This document shows positions 26,761-34,252 of a stretch of 64,000 nt of DNA, in pieces. The stretch is from NCBI RefSeq assembly GCF_900109545.1, contig NZ_FOAP01000028.1, positions 62,001-126,000 of the forward strand, in the 5' to 3' direction. Numbering within the stretch: the stretch's first letter is position 1; the number at the start of each line of letters is the position of its first letter. The translations under genes were made by a program, and so were the position numbers. The DNA is from Stigmatella aurantiaca (GTDB lineage: Bacteria > Myxococcota > Myxococcia > Myxococcales > Myxococcaceae). The notes beneath the pieces are model-generated. The model made no database searches and was not told the origin of the DNA. It was given only the letters and a program-made list of their open reading frames with translations.

Positions 26761-27573
26761 CTAGGGCGAGAGGGACGCGAGCCGCTGCTCGGCTTGGGTG
26801 GCGGCGGCCGTCCCTGGGAACTGGGTGATGACGCGGGTGTAGAGCGCGCGAGCGTCCTCGGGCTGCTTGAGCTTCAGCCTGCACTCGGCGAGCCGGAGCA
26901 TGCCGTCGAGCACGGCATCCCCTGCGGGATAGGTGTTGATGAGGCGCTCGAAGAGGCGGGAGGCACCGTCGAGATCCTTCAGGCCCATCAGGCCCAGCCC
27001 GCCAAAGTAGAGCGCGTTGTCGGCGCGAGGATGGCGCGGGTTCTGGTCGGCGAAGGCCTGCAACCGCGCGGCCCCCCCTTCCACGTTGCCGGTGCGCAGC
27101 GCCGACACGGCCTGGTCGAACTCCGCGTCCAGGAGCGCCGTGTTCGCGGGCTCCGCGGCCTCCGTGTCTCCGGGCGAGGAGCTGACGAACATCTCCACCT
27201 GGCCGGTGTCCGGCTCCACCACGTCCACCTGGACGGGCAGCGAGGGGGCAGGCTCGTTCTTCGGCTTGAGCTTCACCACCGTGAGCGACGGCACCTCGGG
27301 CGCCCGGGAGGGCGAGGCCACCGGGGCCTGCTCCGAGGGCCCCTTCTCCGAGGGCGCCTTCGTGGCCGCGGGACGCGCGCTGAGCACGGAGGCGCTGCGC
27401 TCGATGCGCTCCAGCTTCTCGCCCATGCGGGCCTGCTGCTCCCGGAGGGCGCGCAGCTCCGAGCGCAGCGCCGCCACTTCCGTCTGGGACGCGGAAGGGG
27501 TGGCGCACGCCAGGAGCGAGCACAACGGGACGGCGGCGATCAGCCGCCAGGGCATGGAAGGACGCTTCAGCAC
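26761..27573 (-). CDS. YbgF/CpoB-like lipoprotein with coiled coil and TPRs
   Basis: Predicted lipoprotein of 270 residues: lipobox CSLLAC with Cys about 23, a short coiled coil (about 30-62: EVAALRSELRALREQQARM), a Pro/Ala/Ser-rich linker, and C-terminal tetratricopeptide repeats (about 150-268: EFDQAVSALRTGN, ALYFGGLGLMGLKD, LRLAECRLKLKQPEDA). This is the layout of YbgF/CpoB, which coordinates outer-membrane constriction with peptidoglycan synthesis through Tol-Pal. No tol or pal genes adjoin it, and the neighbour is a LysM protein, so an envelope role is likely but the exact partner is open. Confidence 0.75.
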   Translation of the reverse strand: MLKRPSMPWRLIAAVPLCSLLACATPSASQTEVAALRSELRALREQQARMGEKLERIERSASVLSARPAATKAPSEKGPSEQAPVASPSRAPEVPSLTVVKLKPKNEPAPSLPVQVDVVEPDTGQVEMFVSSSPGDTEAAEPANTALLDAEFDQAVSALRTGNVEGGAARLQAFADQNPRHPRADNALYFGGLGLMGLKDLDGASRLFERLINTYPAGDAVLDGMLRLAECRLKLKQPEDARALYTRVITQFPGTAAATQAEQRLASLSP

Positions 27574-27633
27574 GGTTCTCCGGGGAGCGAGGATAGAGAG
27601 GGGCCTCGGAGACGGTCAAGAAATCGGCCGGGA

Positions 27634-28395
27634 TCAGAAGCGATGAAGCACGAAATTGAGGTGGCGCCCCGTCCGGCCCGCGTCCCGCCGGTGCGAGAAG
27701 AACTGCGCCGCGTCACACGAGGTACACTCCTGTAGCACGTCCATGTGGGGAACCTTCACCCCCATGCGCCGCAGCGTCAGCACCACCGCGCGCGGCAAGT
27801 CCAGCCGGAACTCGTCGCCCCGCGCCACCACCACGTCGGCGCCGAAGCGCGTGGCGAAGCGCCGCGCGAGATCCCCGGACACCACGTAGCAGCACTGCTG
27901 GATGGCGGGCCCCACGGCCACGAGCAGCTTCTCCGGCTTCGCGCCGCGCGCCACCAGGGAGTCCACCGCCCGGGCGGAGATGTCCGCGTCCGTGCCCCGC
28001 CAGCCCGAGTGCACCGCCGCCACGTGCTGGCCCTCCGGGTCCACCAGGAGCACCGGCACGCAGTCCGCGGTGGACACGCCCACCCACTGCCCGGGCTGAT
28101 CCGTCCAGAGCGCGTCCGCCTCGGTCTGCTGCGGCCGGAGCGGCCCGGTGCCCTCCCCCGCCACGGCGTGCACCACCCGGTCCCCGTGGATTTGCTTCAC
28201 CGTGGCCAGCATGCCGAGCGGCGCGCTCACGGCCTGGGCCAGGCGCTGGTAGTTCTCCTCCACGTGCTCGCGCTCGTCTCCCACCGAGAACCCCAGGTTG
28301 AGCGAGGCGTAGGGGCCCACGGACACGCCTCCGTGGCGCGTGGCGAAGCCGTGGGGCACGGGCAAAAGCGGCGATGTGATGAACAGCGGCTCCAT
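27634..28395 (-). CDS. pgeF: Peptidoglycan editing factor / purine nucleoside phosphorylase (PgeF/YfiH)
   Basis: Laccase-domain family enzyme of 253 residues. Members act as zinc-dependent purine nucleoside phosphorylases or adenosine deaminases, and in E. coli PgeF prevents wrong amino acids entering peptidoglycan stems. The metal-site residues are visible: His in TVKQIHGDRV, Cys in TADCVPVLL and His in AVHSGWRGT. FATRHGGVSVGPYASLNLG is the family's N-terminal signature. ATG 28395 is chosen because homology begins there; the upstream frame to 28452 is not convincing. Divergent to the diguanylate cyclase gene. Confidence 0.88.
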   Translation of the reverse strand: MEPLFITSPLLPVPHGFATRHGGVSVGPYASLNLGFSVGDEREHVEENYQRLAQAVSAPLGMLATVKQIHGDRVVHAVAGEGTGPLRPQQTEADALWTDQPGQWVGVSTADCVPVLLVDPEGQHVAAVHSGWRGTDADISARAVDSLVARGAKPEKLLVAVGPAIQQCCYVVSGDLARRFATRFGADVVVARGDEFRLDLPRAVVLTLRRMGVKVPHMDVLQECTSCDAAQFFSHRRDAGRTGRHLNFVLHRF

Positions 28396-28563
28396 TGAGG
28401 ACTCCACGGTAACCCACCCGTTCCGAGAGGACATCGTTCTCAGGGAAATCACGTTGTCGAAAGAAAATTCCTCCAGGAACGTTTGACAGCCTCAAGCCGT
28501 CCACCGGAGACTTCCAACCCTGTGGGTCTGCTGGAGCTGGCTCCGGGGGCTCATCCCGAGAAT
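28396..28563. promoter_or_regulatory. Divergent promoter region, pgeF / diguanylate cyclase
   Basis: About 170 bases. An A/T-richer patch lies at 28440-28485 and a TTGACA hexamer at 28483-28488, but no good -10 follows at the right spacing. TTG 28483 could also be an alternative start for the cyclase. Confidence 0.3.
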
Positions 28564-30477
28564 ATGAACTTGGGCTCGCACACCATCGGCCGGAAGCTCC
28601 TGTGGAGCATCGCCTTGCCGGGCTTCCTCGTCGCGTTGCTTGGCGCGGGCTATTTCTGGCGCGAGACGCAGCAGGCCCTCGAAGAAACGTCTCAGCACGA
28701 GGCGCAGGCCCTGGCGGAGTTCGTCACCTCCACCTTCACCCTGCCCCAGGCGGACCGAGAACACCCGCACGGCGCGGTGTCAGAGGTCATCACCTCCGAC
28801 ACGCTCCTGCTGCGCTCCGTCCAGGAGCTTCGCGTCCTGACGCCCACCGGGCAGATCCGCTGGTCGCGCCAGCGGGCGGAGGAGGGCCAGCCCTACGCGG
28901 AGTTCGCGCGGCTGAGCGCCTCCCCATCCGGGAAGCGTCCGTCCGCGTTCCAGGGCACGGAGATCGTCCGGCAACTGGGCGGCGCCGAGTGCGAGAGCTG
29001 CCACCGGACGGGCGAGGCCTCGCTGGGGATGCTCCAGCTGCGGCTGCCGGAGCCGGAGATCAGCCGCCCGCTCAACCAGGGGTTCCTGGCCGCCGCGGCG
29101 GGGGCGGTGCTGTTCGTCGCCCTGCTCGCCCTGGTCAACACCCTGTCCTTGCGCTTCTTCATCACCCAACCCCTGCGCCGGCTGGCGGCGGTCATGCGCC
29201 GCGCGGAGGAGGGGGATCTGCTGGTGCGCGCGGAGGTGAAGGGCTCGGATGAGCTCTCCCTGCTCGGCGCGGCCTTCAACCAGATGCTGGGGCGCCTCAC
29301 CTCCATGAAGGTGGAGGAGATCGACACCCAGCGCGACCTGGTGGTGACCAAGGACAAGCTCGCCCTCAAGGAGAAGCTCGAGGAGCGCATCACCGAGCTG
29401 TCGCTGCTGTTCGACGTGGCCCACTCGCTCAACTCCACGCTGGAGTTGGAGGAGATGCTCGAGCGCATCACCCGGCTCATCGTGGAGCGGCTGAAGATCC
29501 CCGACTTCTCCATCATGCTGGTCAACGCGGACGGCCTCCTGGAGGTCCGGTGCGCCTGGCCGAAGAACCAGGGCGTCGAGGGGCTCACATTCCAGGTGGG
29601 CGAAGGGGCCTGTGGCCGCGCCGCGGCGACGCTCCGGGCGGTGTACCTGACCGATGTGTCGGACCACTCCAGCGTGTTCGCCCGGCGTAACCTGGTGGGT
29701 GAGGCAGACAGGGGAGCGTTGCTGTCGGTGCCCATGGTGCACATGGACGCGCTGCTGGGGGTGATCAACTTCCAGCGTCCCCTGGTGGCCAGCTTCTCCC
29801 CCGAGGAGCTGGAGCTGCTCACGGCGGTGGCCGACCAGGCCGCCACGGCGGTGAAGAATGCCCGGCTGCACGAGGAGACGGTGCAGCTGACCATGACGGA
29901 TCCGCTCACCGGGGTGCCCAACCGGCGCCACCTCTTCGCCCGGATGGAGCAGGAGCTGGCCCGCGCCGAGCGCTATCAGTCGCCCCTGTCCATCCTCATG
30001 GTGGATGTGGACCACTTCAAGCGCCTCAATGACGCGGCGGGCCATCGCGCGGGCGACGAGACGCTGCGCAAGGTGTGCGATGTGCTTCGCACCCGCGTGC
30101 GCAAGGTGGACACCCTGGCGCGCTACGGCGGCGAGGAATTCATGATCCTCCTGCCGCAGACCTCCAAGGCCGACGCGATGGAGGTCGCCGAGAAGCTGCG
30201 GCGCGCGGTGGCGGAGGCCCAGGGGCTCGCCTCCACCGGCCAGGTCACCATCTCCGTCGGCGTGGCGTGCTACCCCGTGGACGCGGCCGAGCAGGACACG
30301 CTGATCGACTGCTCGGACTCCGCGCTCTACGCCAGCAAGCGCGGGGGCCGGAACCAGGTGTCCGCGTACGAGCCCGGCATGGAGATCCACCCGGGCCGGG
30401 AGCGCGGCCCCCACGTCAGCCGCCCCGCCCCCGAGGCGGCCCGCGGGCGGATGCCTCCGGGCGGCGCCAAGGCCTGA
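28564..30477 (+). CDS. HAMP-GAF diguanylate cyclase with periplasmic heme c motif
   Basis: Makes cyclic di-GMP from GTP. The 637 residues run: membrane helix (about 12-31), a periplasmic sensor of about 150 residues, a second membrane helix (about 170-195), HAMP (about 196-250), a GAF domain (about 285-435) and a C-terminal GGDEF domain (about 445-610). The active-site loop is GGEEF and the product-inhibition site RxxD is present (RKVDTLARYGGEEF). The periplasmic part contains CESCH (C143, C146, H147), a heme c attachment motif, so the cyclase may sense redox state, oxygen or NO. ATG 28564 is chosen; TTG 28483 would add 27 residues. Confidence 0.85.
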   Translation: MNLGSHTIGRKLLWSIALPGFLVALLGAGYFWRETQQALEETSQHEAQALAEFVTSTFTLPQADREHPHGAVSEVITSDTLLLRSVQELRVLTPTGQIRWSRQRAEEGQPYAEFARLSASPSGKRPSAFQGTEIVRQLGGAECESCHRTGEASLGMLQLRLPEPEISRPLNQGFLAAAAGAVLFVALLALVNTLSLRFFITQPLRRLAAVMRRAEEGDLLVRAEVKGSDELSLLGAAFNQMLGRLTSMKVEEIDTQRDLVVTKDKLALKEKLEERITELSLLFDVAHSLNSTLELEEMLERITRLIVERLKIPDFSIMLVNADGLLEVRCAWPKNQGVEGLTFQVGEGACGRAAATLRAVYLTDVSDHSSVFARRNLVGEADRGALLSVPMVHMDALLGVINFQRPLVASFSPEELELLTAVADQAATAVKNARLHEETVQLTMTDPLTGVPNRRHLFARMEQELARAERYQSPLSILMVDVDHFKRLNDAAGHRAGDETLRKVCDVLRTRVRKVDTLARYGGEEFMILLPQTSKADAMEVAEKLRRAVAEAQGLASTGQVTISVGVACYPVDAAEQDTLIDCSDSALYASKRGGRNQVSAYEPGMEIHPGRERGPHVSRPAPEAARGRMPPGGAKA

Positions 30478-30485
30478 GGCCCGTG

Positions 30486-30506
30486 GACGCCGCTCAGCGC
30501 GGCGTC
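30486..30506. terminator. Hairpin at convergent gene ends
   Basis: GACGCCGC (30486-30493) and GCGGCGTC (30499-30506) form a perfect 8-base stem around the stop codon of the GDSL hydrolase gene, nine bases after the stop of the cyclase gene. Likely shared terminator for both convergent genes. Confidence 0.45.
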
Positions 30507-31090
30507 ACCAGCGGGCGCACCGTGGGCAGCATCAGGTCCGCCCACTGCTCGTAGCCCGCGTCCGAGGGGTGGAAGCCATCGTGGCAGAAGAACTCGGGCC
30601 GCCCCGGCAGGAACGCCTTGCTCGCGGTGTAGAGGTCCACCACGTGCATCCCGTGCGCGCGGGCGACGGTGTGGAGCGCCTCGTTGAAGGGCTCGATGCG
30701 GCCCTCGTAGAGGTGGCTGGGCACCAGGCGCGCCACCGGGGCCAGCGCCATGTCCGGGAGGTTCACCACCACCAGGGTGGCGCCCACCGGCTTCAGGCGC
30801 TGGGCAATGCGGTCCAGGTCCGCCTGGAAGTCCTCCACCGCGGTGCCGCGCCACAGGTCATTGATGCCAATGCCGAGGGTCACCAGCGTGGGCTGGCTCG
30901 CCACCGCCCGCTTGAGCTGGGAGGCGATGACGTCCCGGACGACCGCGCCGCTCATGCCCAGGTTGGTGAGCCCCACGGACAGCCCCGCCTGGCGCAGGCG
31001 GGAGGCGAGGCGCTCGGGGTATCCCCCGCCGCGGCTCGCCCCCACCCCCACCGCCGAGCTGTCCCCCAGCGCGACGTAGTTGATGCTCAC
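30494..31090 (-). CDS. SGNH/GDSL-family hydrolase
   Basis: Predicted esterase or lipase of 198 residues, a typical compact SGNH fold. Block I is ALGDSSAVGVGAS with the nucleophilic Ser, block II Gly in GMSGAVV, block III GIGINDLW with Asn, and block V DGFHPSDAGY with the Asp-x-x-His pair. No signal peptide is seen, so it is probably cytoplasmic, like TesA-type proteins without a leader. It follows htrA by 10 bases on the same strand. Confidence 0.85.
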   Translation of the reverse strand: MSINYVALGDSSAVGVGASRGGGYPERLASRLRQAGLSVGLTNLGMSGAVVRDVIASQLKRAVASQPTLVTLGIGINDLWRGTAVEDFQADLDRIAQRLKPVGATLVVVNLPDMALAPVARLVPSHLYEGRIEPFNEALHTVARAHGMHVVDLYTASKAFLPGRPEFFCHDGFHPSDAGYEQWADLMLPTVRPLVTPR

Positions 31091-31100
31091 CCGGGCCTCC

Positions 31101-32552
31101 TCAGGGCACCTGGAGGGCGCGCAGGAAGCGGTTCTCCCCGCCGGGCGTCATCACGCGCAGCAGCAGCTTGGTGCCGGAGGACGAGGAGCGGATGATCTTC
31201 GCCAGGTCCTGCGCGCTGCGCACGGGCTTCCGGTTGGCCTCGACGACGAGCATGCCCGCGACCAGCTCCGCGCGGTCCGCCGGCGAGCCGGGCACCACTT
31301 CGGTGATGAGCGCGCCCTGCATGTTGGTGAAGCCCGCCTGCTGCGCGGTGCGCGCATCCAGGTTGTCCAGCGACAAGCCCACACGCGCCTTGGAGCTCTC
31401 CTCGGCCTCGCCCGTGGAGCGCAAGCCGACCTTCTCCAGGTCCGGCCGCGTGCCCAGCGTCACCTTCACGTCCTGCTTGTTGCCGTTGCGGTAGAGCGTC
31501 AGCGTGGCGACGGTGCCTGGGCGCTTGAGCGCCACCGAGCGCGTCAGGGCACCCCCGGAGACGATCTTCTGGCCGTCCAAGGCCACGATGACGTCATCCA
31601 GCTTCATGCCCGCCTTGGCGGCCGGCGAGCCCGGGCGCACCTCGTTGACGATGGCCCCCTGCTCCTCGGGCAGATTGAGCGCCCCGGCGATGTCAGCGTT
31701 CAAGTCCTGGATGCCCAGCCCCAGGAAGCCGCGGGTGACGGTACCTTCCTTCTCCAACTGGGGCAGCAGGGCCTTCACCAGGTTGCTGGGCACCGCGAAG
31801 CCGATGCCCGTGCCGCCGCCCACGATGGCGGTGTTGATGCCGATGACTTCGCCCTTCATGTTGAAGAGCGGGCCGCCGGAGTTGCCCGGGTTGATGGCCG
31901 CGTCTGTCTGGAGGAAGTCATCGTAGGGGCCCGCCTGAATGTCGCGCGCCTTGGCGGAGAGGATGCCCAGGCTGACGCTGGAGGCCAGGCCGAAGGGGTT
32001 GCCGATGGCCACCAGCCAGTCGCCCACGCGCAGGGCCTCCGAGTCGCCCAGGGACACGGTGGGCAGCGCATCGAGCTTGCCCTTGAGTTTGATGACGGCC
32101 ACGTCGGTCAGCGGATCACGCCCCACCACCTCGGCCGGAAACGAGCGTCCGTCATTGAGGCGGACCGTGATGGAGACCGCGTCCTCAATGACGTGGTTGT
32201 TGGTGAGCACGAAGCCCTTGGCATCCACGATGAAGCCGGAGCCTGCTCCCTGGCGGACGGACTCCCCGCCGGGCTGGCCACCGCCAAAGAAGCGGTCGAA
32301 CAGCGGGTTTTGCTCCATGGACCGGGAGCGGCCCCCCACGCGGGCGGCCACATCCACGTTGACGACGGCGGCCTTCACCGAGTCAATCAGCGGTGCCAGG
32401 GAGGGAAGGGCCTGGGCCTCGCGCGTCGCGGGCTGCACGTTGCCGGCAGGCGTGGGCTGGGTGGGCGCTGGCTGGGCCAGGGCGCCCGAGGAGAGGACGA
32501 AGGCGATCGTGACGACCGCGGTGTTTCGGAATCGAAGCGTTCGGGGGTTCAT
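31101..32552 (-). CDS. degP: Periplasmic serine protease DegP/HtrA (Do family)
   Basis: Periplasmic quality-control protease of 483 residues. Signal peptide about 1-26. The trypsin-like domain contains the triad His in VLTNNHVIEDA, Asp in DPLTDVAVIKL and Ser in PGNSGGPLF. Two PDZ domains follow (about 285-375 and 390-480), as in DegP/DegQ. The linker from the signal peptide is Pro/Gln-rich. It is upstream of the SGNH hydrolase with a 10-base gap. The exact Do subfamily (DegP or DegQ/MucD) cannot be decided here. Confidence 0.92.
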   Translation of the reverse strand: MNPRTLRFRNTAVVTIAFVLSSGALAQPAPTQPTPAGNVQPATREAQALPSLAPLIDSVKAAVVNVDVAARVGGRSRSMEQNPLFDRFFGGGQPGGESVRQGAGSGFIVDAKGFVLTNNHVIEDAVSITVRLNDGRSFPAEVVGRDPLTDVAVIKLKGKLDALPTVSLGDSEALRVGDWLVAIGNPFGLASSVSLGILSAKARDIQAGPYDDFLQTDAAINPGNSGGPLFNMKGEVIGINTAIVGGGTGIGFAVPSNLVKALLPQLEKEGTVTRGFLGLGIQDLNADIAGALNLPEEQGAIVNEVRPGSPAAKAGMKLDDVIVALDGQKIVSGGALTRSVALKRPGTVATLTLYRNGNKQDVKVTLGTRPDLEKVGLRSTGEAEESSKARVGLSLDNLDARTAQQAGFTNMQGALITEVVPGSPADRAELVAGMLVVEANRKPVRSAQDLAKIIRSSSSGTKLLLRVMTPGGENRFLRALQVP

Positions 32553-32652
32553 GGCTCTCCCAAGCTAAAGCGGTATCCGCCCTCGGCAAGCGAATCCGCC
32601 TCCGGAGGCACGCAGAGAACAATGGAACGCCTCCCCTCTTCCCGAGCTTGCG

Positions 32653-34242
32653 TCAGAGGGGGCGGTACACCCGATAGTCGATTTCCGGAAAGATGTTGTT
32701 CCGGGCCTCGAGTTGGGAAAGCCACCCCTCGTCGATATTCCCGTCCCGGATCTGCCCGCTCAGCCGCAGGAAGCGCAGGATGTGTTCCCGGGTCCGGTGG
32801 ACGGCGTAGTCCACCATGGTGCCCGTCTTCATGATGAAGGCCCAATCCGAGGACTGGGCGAGCAACAGCTCGCGTGCCGCCTGGTTGAGGGCCCGGCGCT
32901 TCAAGGCCGAGGCATCGGGGTGCTCCCGCGTCAGGGCCACCATCTGCCGCGCACACTGGAGCAGGTGCCGGTAGATCCAATCGTTGGAGCCGTCCAGCCA
33001 CATGGAGGCATAGCCCCCCGAGCCCCAGGAGGACAGCGGGGGCGTGGCCACCTGGTTCTCCGGGCACTCGCGCAGGTCATCCGAGGGGGTGACGAGCCGG
33101 AGCTTCCGGGAGTCCCGGGCCACCTGGCGGATGAGGCTGCCCAGGAACTGAGGGCCCTCGAACCACCAGTGGCCGAACAGCTCCGCGTCATACGGGGCCA
33201 CAATCACCGGGCGGCGGCCGTTCATGCGCGGGGCCAGGAAGTCCACCTGCCGCTCGCGGTTGCGCAAGAAGTCGGCGGCGTGCTCCGCCGCGCGCGCGTG
33301 GGCCTCCTGGGGTGAGTACGGGAGCTTGTCGGGCGTCTTGCCCGTAATGCGGTAGTACTTGAAGCCGGTGTTCTTCCGGTCGCCCGTGGGCTGGATGAAG
33401 GGCCGGATGTAGTTCAGGTCCAGGTCCCAGCCGATGTCCCGGTAGAACTCGCGGTAGAGCGGGTCCCCCGGGTAGCCGCTCTCGGCGCTCCACACCTGCT
33501 GGGAGCTCTCCGGATCCCTCGCGTACGCCGCCACACCCGCCTCCGTATAGATGGGCGCGAAGGGGCCATACAGCGGACGGGGCGACGCATCCGTCAGCCC
33601 GTGCGTGTCCACGAAGAAATAGCGGATGCGCTCGGCGGCCAGGAACCGCTCCACCCCGGGGAAGTAGCCGCACTCGGCCAGCCAGATGCCCGGCGGATCC
33701 CTTCCGAACGTCTGCCGGTAGTGGCTGGCCGCCACGGTGATCTGCGCGCGCACCGCCTCGGGCGTGTCCTGCATGAGCGGCAGGAAGCCATGGGTGGCGC
33801 AGCAGGTGACGATCTCCAGGTACCCCGCGTCCTGGAGCCGCCGGAACGCGCTGACCAGGTCGCCCCCGTAGCGCCCGTGCCAGGCCACCCGGAGCGCCTC
33901 GAAGTGGTCCTGGTAGAAGCGGGCGATGGGGCCGAAGGTGGCGTCATCGCGGGTGCGGTGGGCCTCGAGCGCGCCCAGTTCGCAGAGCCGGTCCAGCTTG
34001 CGCGCGTAGCGCTTCATCAGCAGCTCATCCCGCAGCATGCTCACGAGCGTGGGGGTGAGCGACAGGGTGAGCCGGAACGGCACCCCCTCCTCCACCAGCT
34101 CGTCGAAGACGAGCAGCAGCGGCAGGTAGGTCTCGGAGATGGCCTCGTAGAGCCAATCCTCCTCGAGGAAGTCCTCGTGCTCCGGGTGGCGGACGAACGG
34201 CAGGTGCGCGTGGAGAACCAGCGCCAGGGAGCCCTGACTCAT
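32653..34242 (-). CDS. GH57 1,4-alpha-glucan branching enzyme
   Basis: Glycogen-branching enzyme of glycoside hydrolase family 57, 529 residues, a usual length. The N-terminal catalytic barrel starts LALVLHAHLPFVRHPE; the nucleophilic Glu lies in IWLAECGYFPG, and the acid/base Asp region in APYDAELFGHWWFEG. A C-terminal DUF1957-type helical domain follows (SQLEARNNIFPEIDY near the end). ATG 34242 is chosen because the family signature starts a few residues later. It follows the DUF4912 gene by 10 bases, a pairing I recall from other myxobacteria. It should act in cytoplasmic glycogen synthesis. Confidence 0.9.
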   Translation of the reverse strand: MSQGSLALVLHAHLPFVRHPEHEDFLEEDWLYEAISETYLPLLLVFDELVEEGVPFRLTLSLTPTLVSMLRDELLMKRYARKLDRLCELGALEAHRTRDDATFGPIARFYQDHFEALRVAWHGRYGGDLVSAFRRLQDAGYLEIVTCCATHGFLPLMQDTPEAVRAQITVAASHYRQTFGRDPPGIWLAECGYFPGVERFLAAERIRYFFVDTHGLTDASPRPLYGPFAPIYTEAGVAAYARDPESSQQVWSAESGYPGDPLYREFYRDIGWDLDLNYIRPFIQPTGDRKNTGFKYYRITGKTPDKLPYSPQEAHARAAEHAADFLRNRERQVDFLAPRMNGRRPVIVAPYDAELFGHWWFEGPQFLGSLIRQVARDSRKLRLVTPSDDLRECPENQVATPPLSSWGSGGYASMWLDGSNDWIYRHLLQCARQMVALTREHPDASALKRRALNQAARELLLAQSSDWAFIMKTGTMVDYAVHRTREHILRFLRLSGQIRDGNIDEGWLSQLEARNNIFPEIDYRVYRPL

Positions 34243-34252
34243 GTGAGCGTTC

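Noticed and set aside
28483-28563. TTG 28483 as start of the diguanylate cyclase
   Set aside because: The extra 27 residues are Pro-rich with no homology, and the membrane helix follows directly after ATG 28564.
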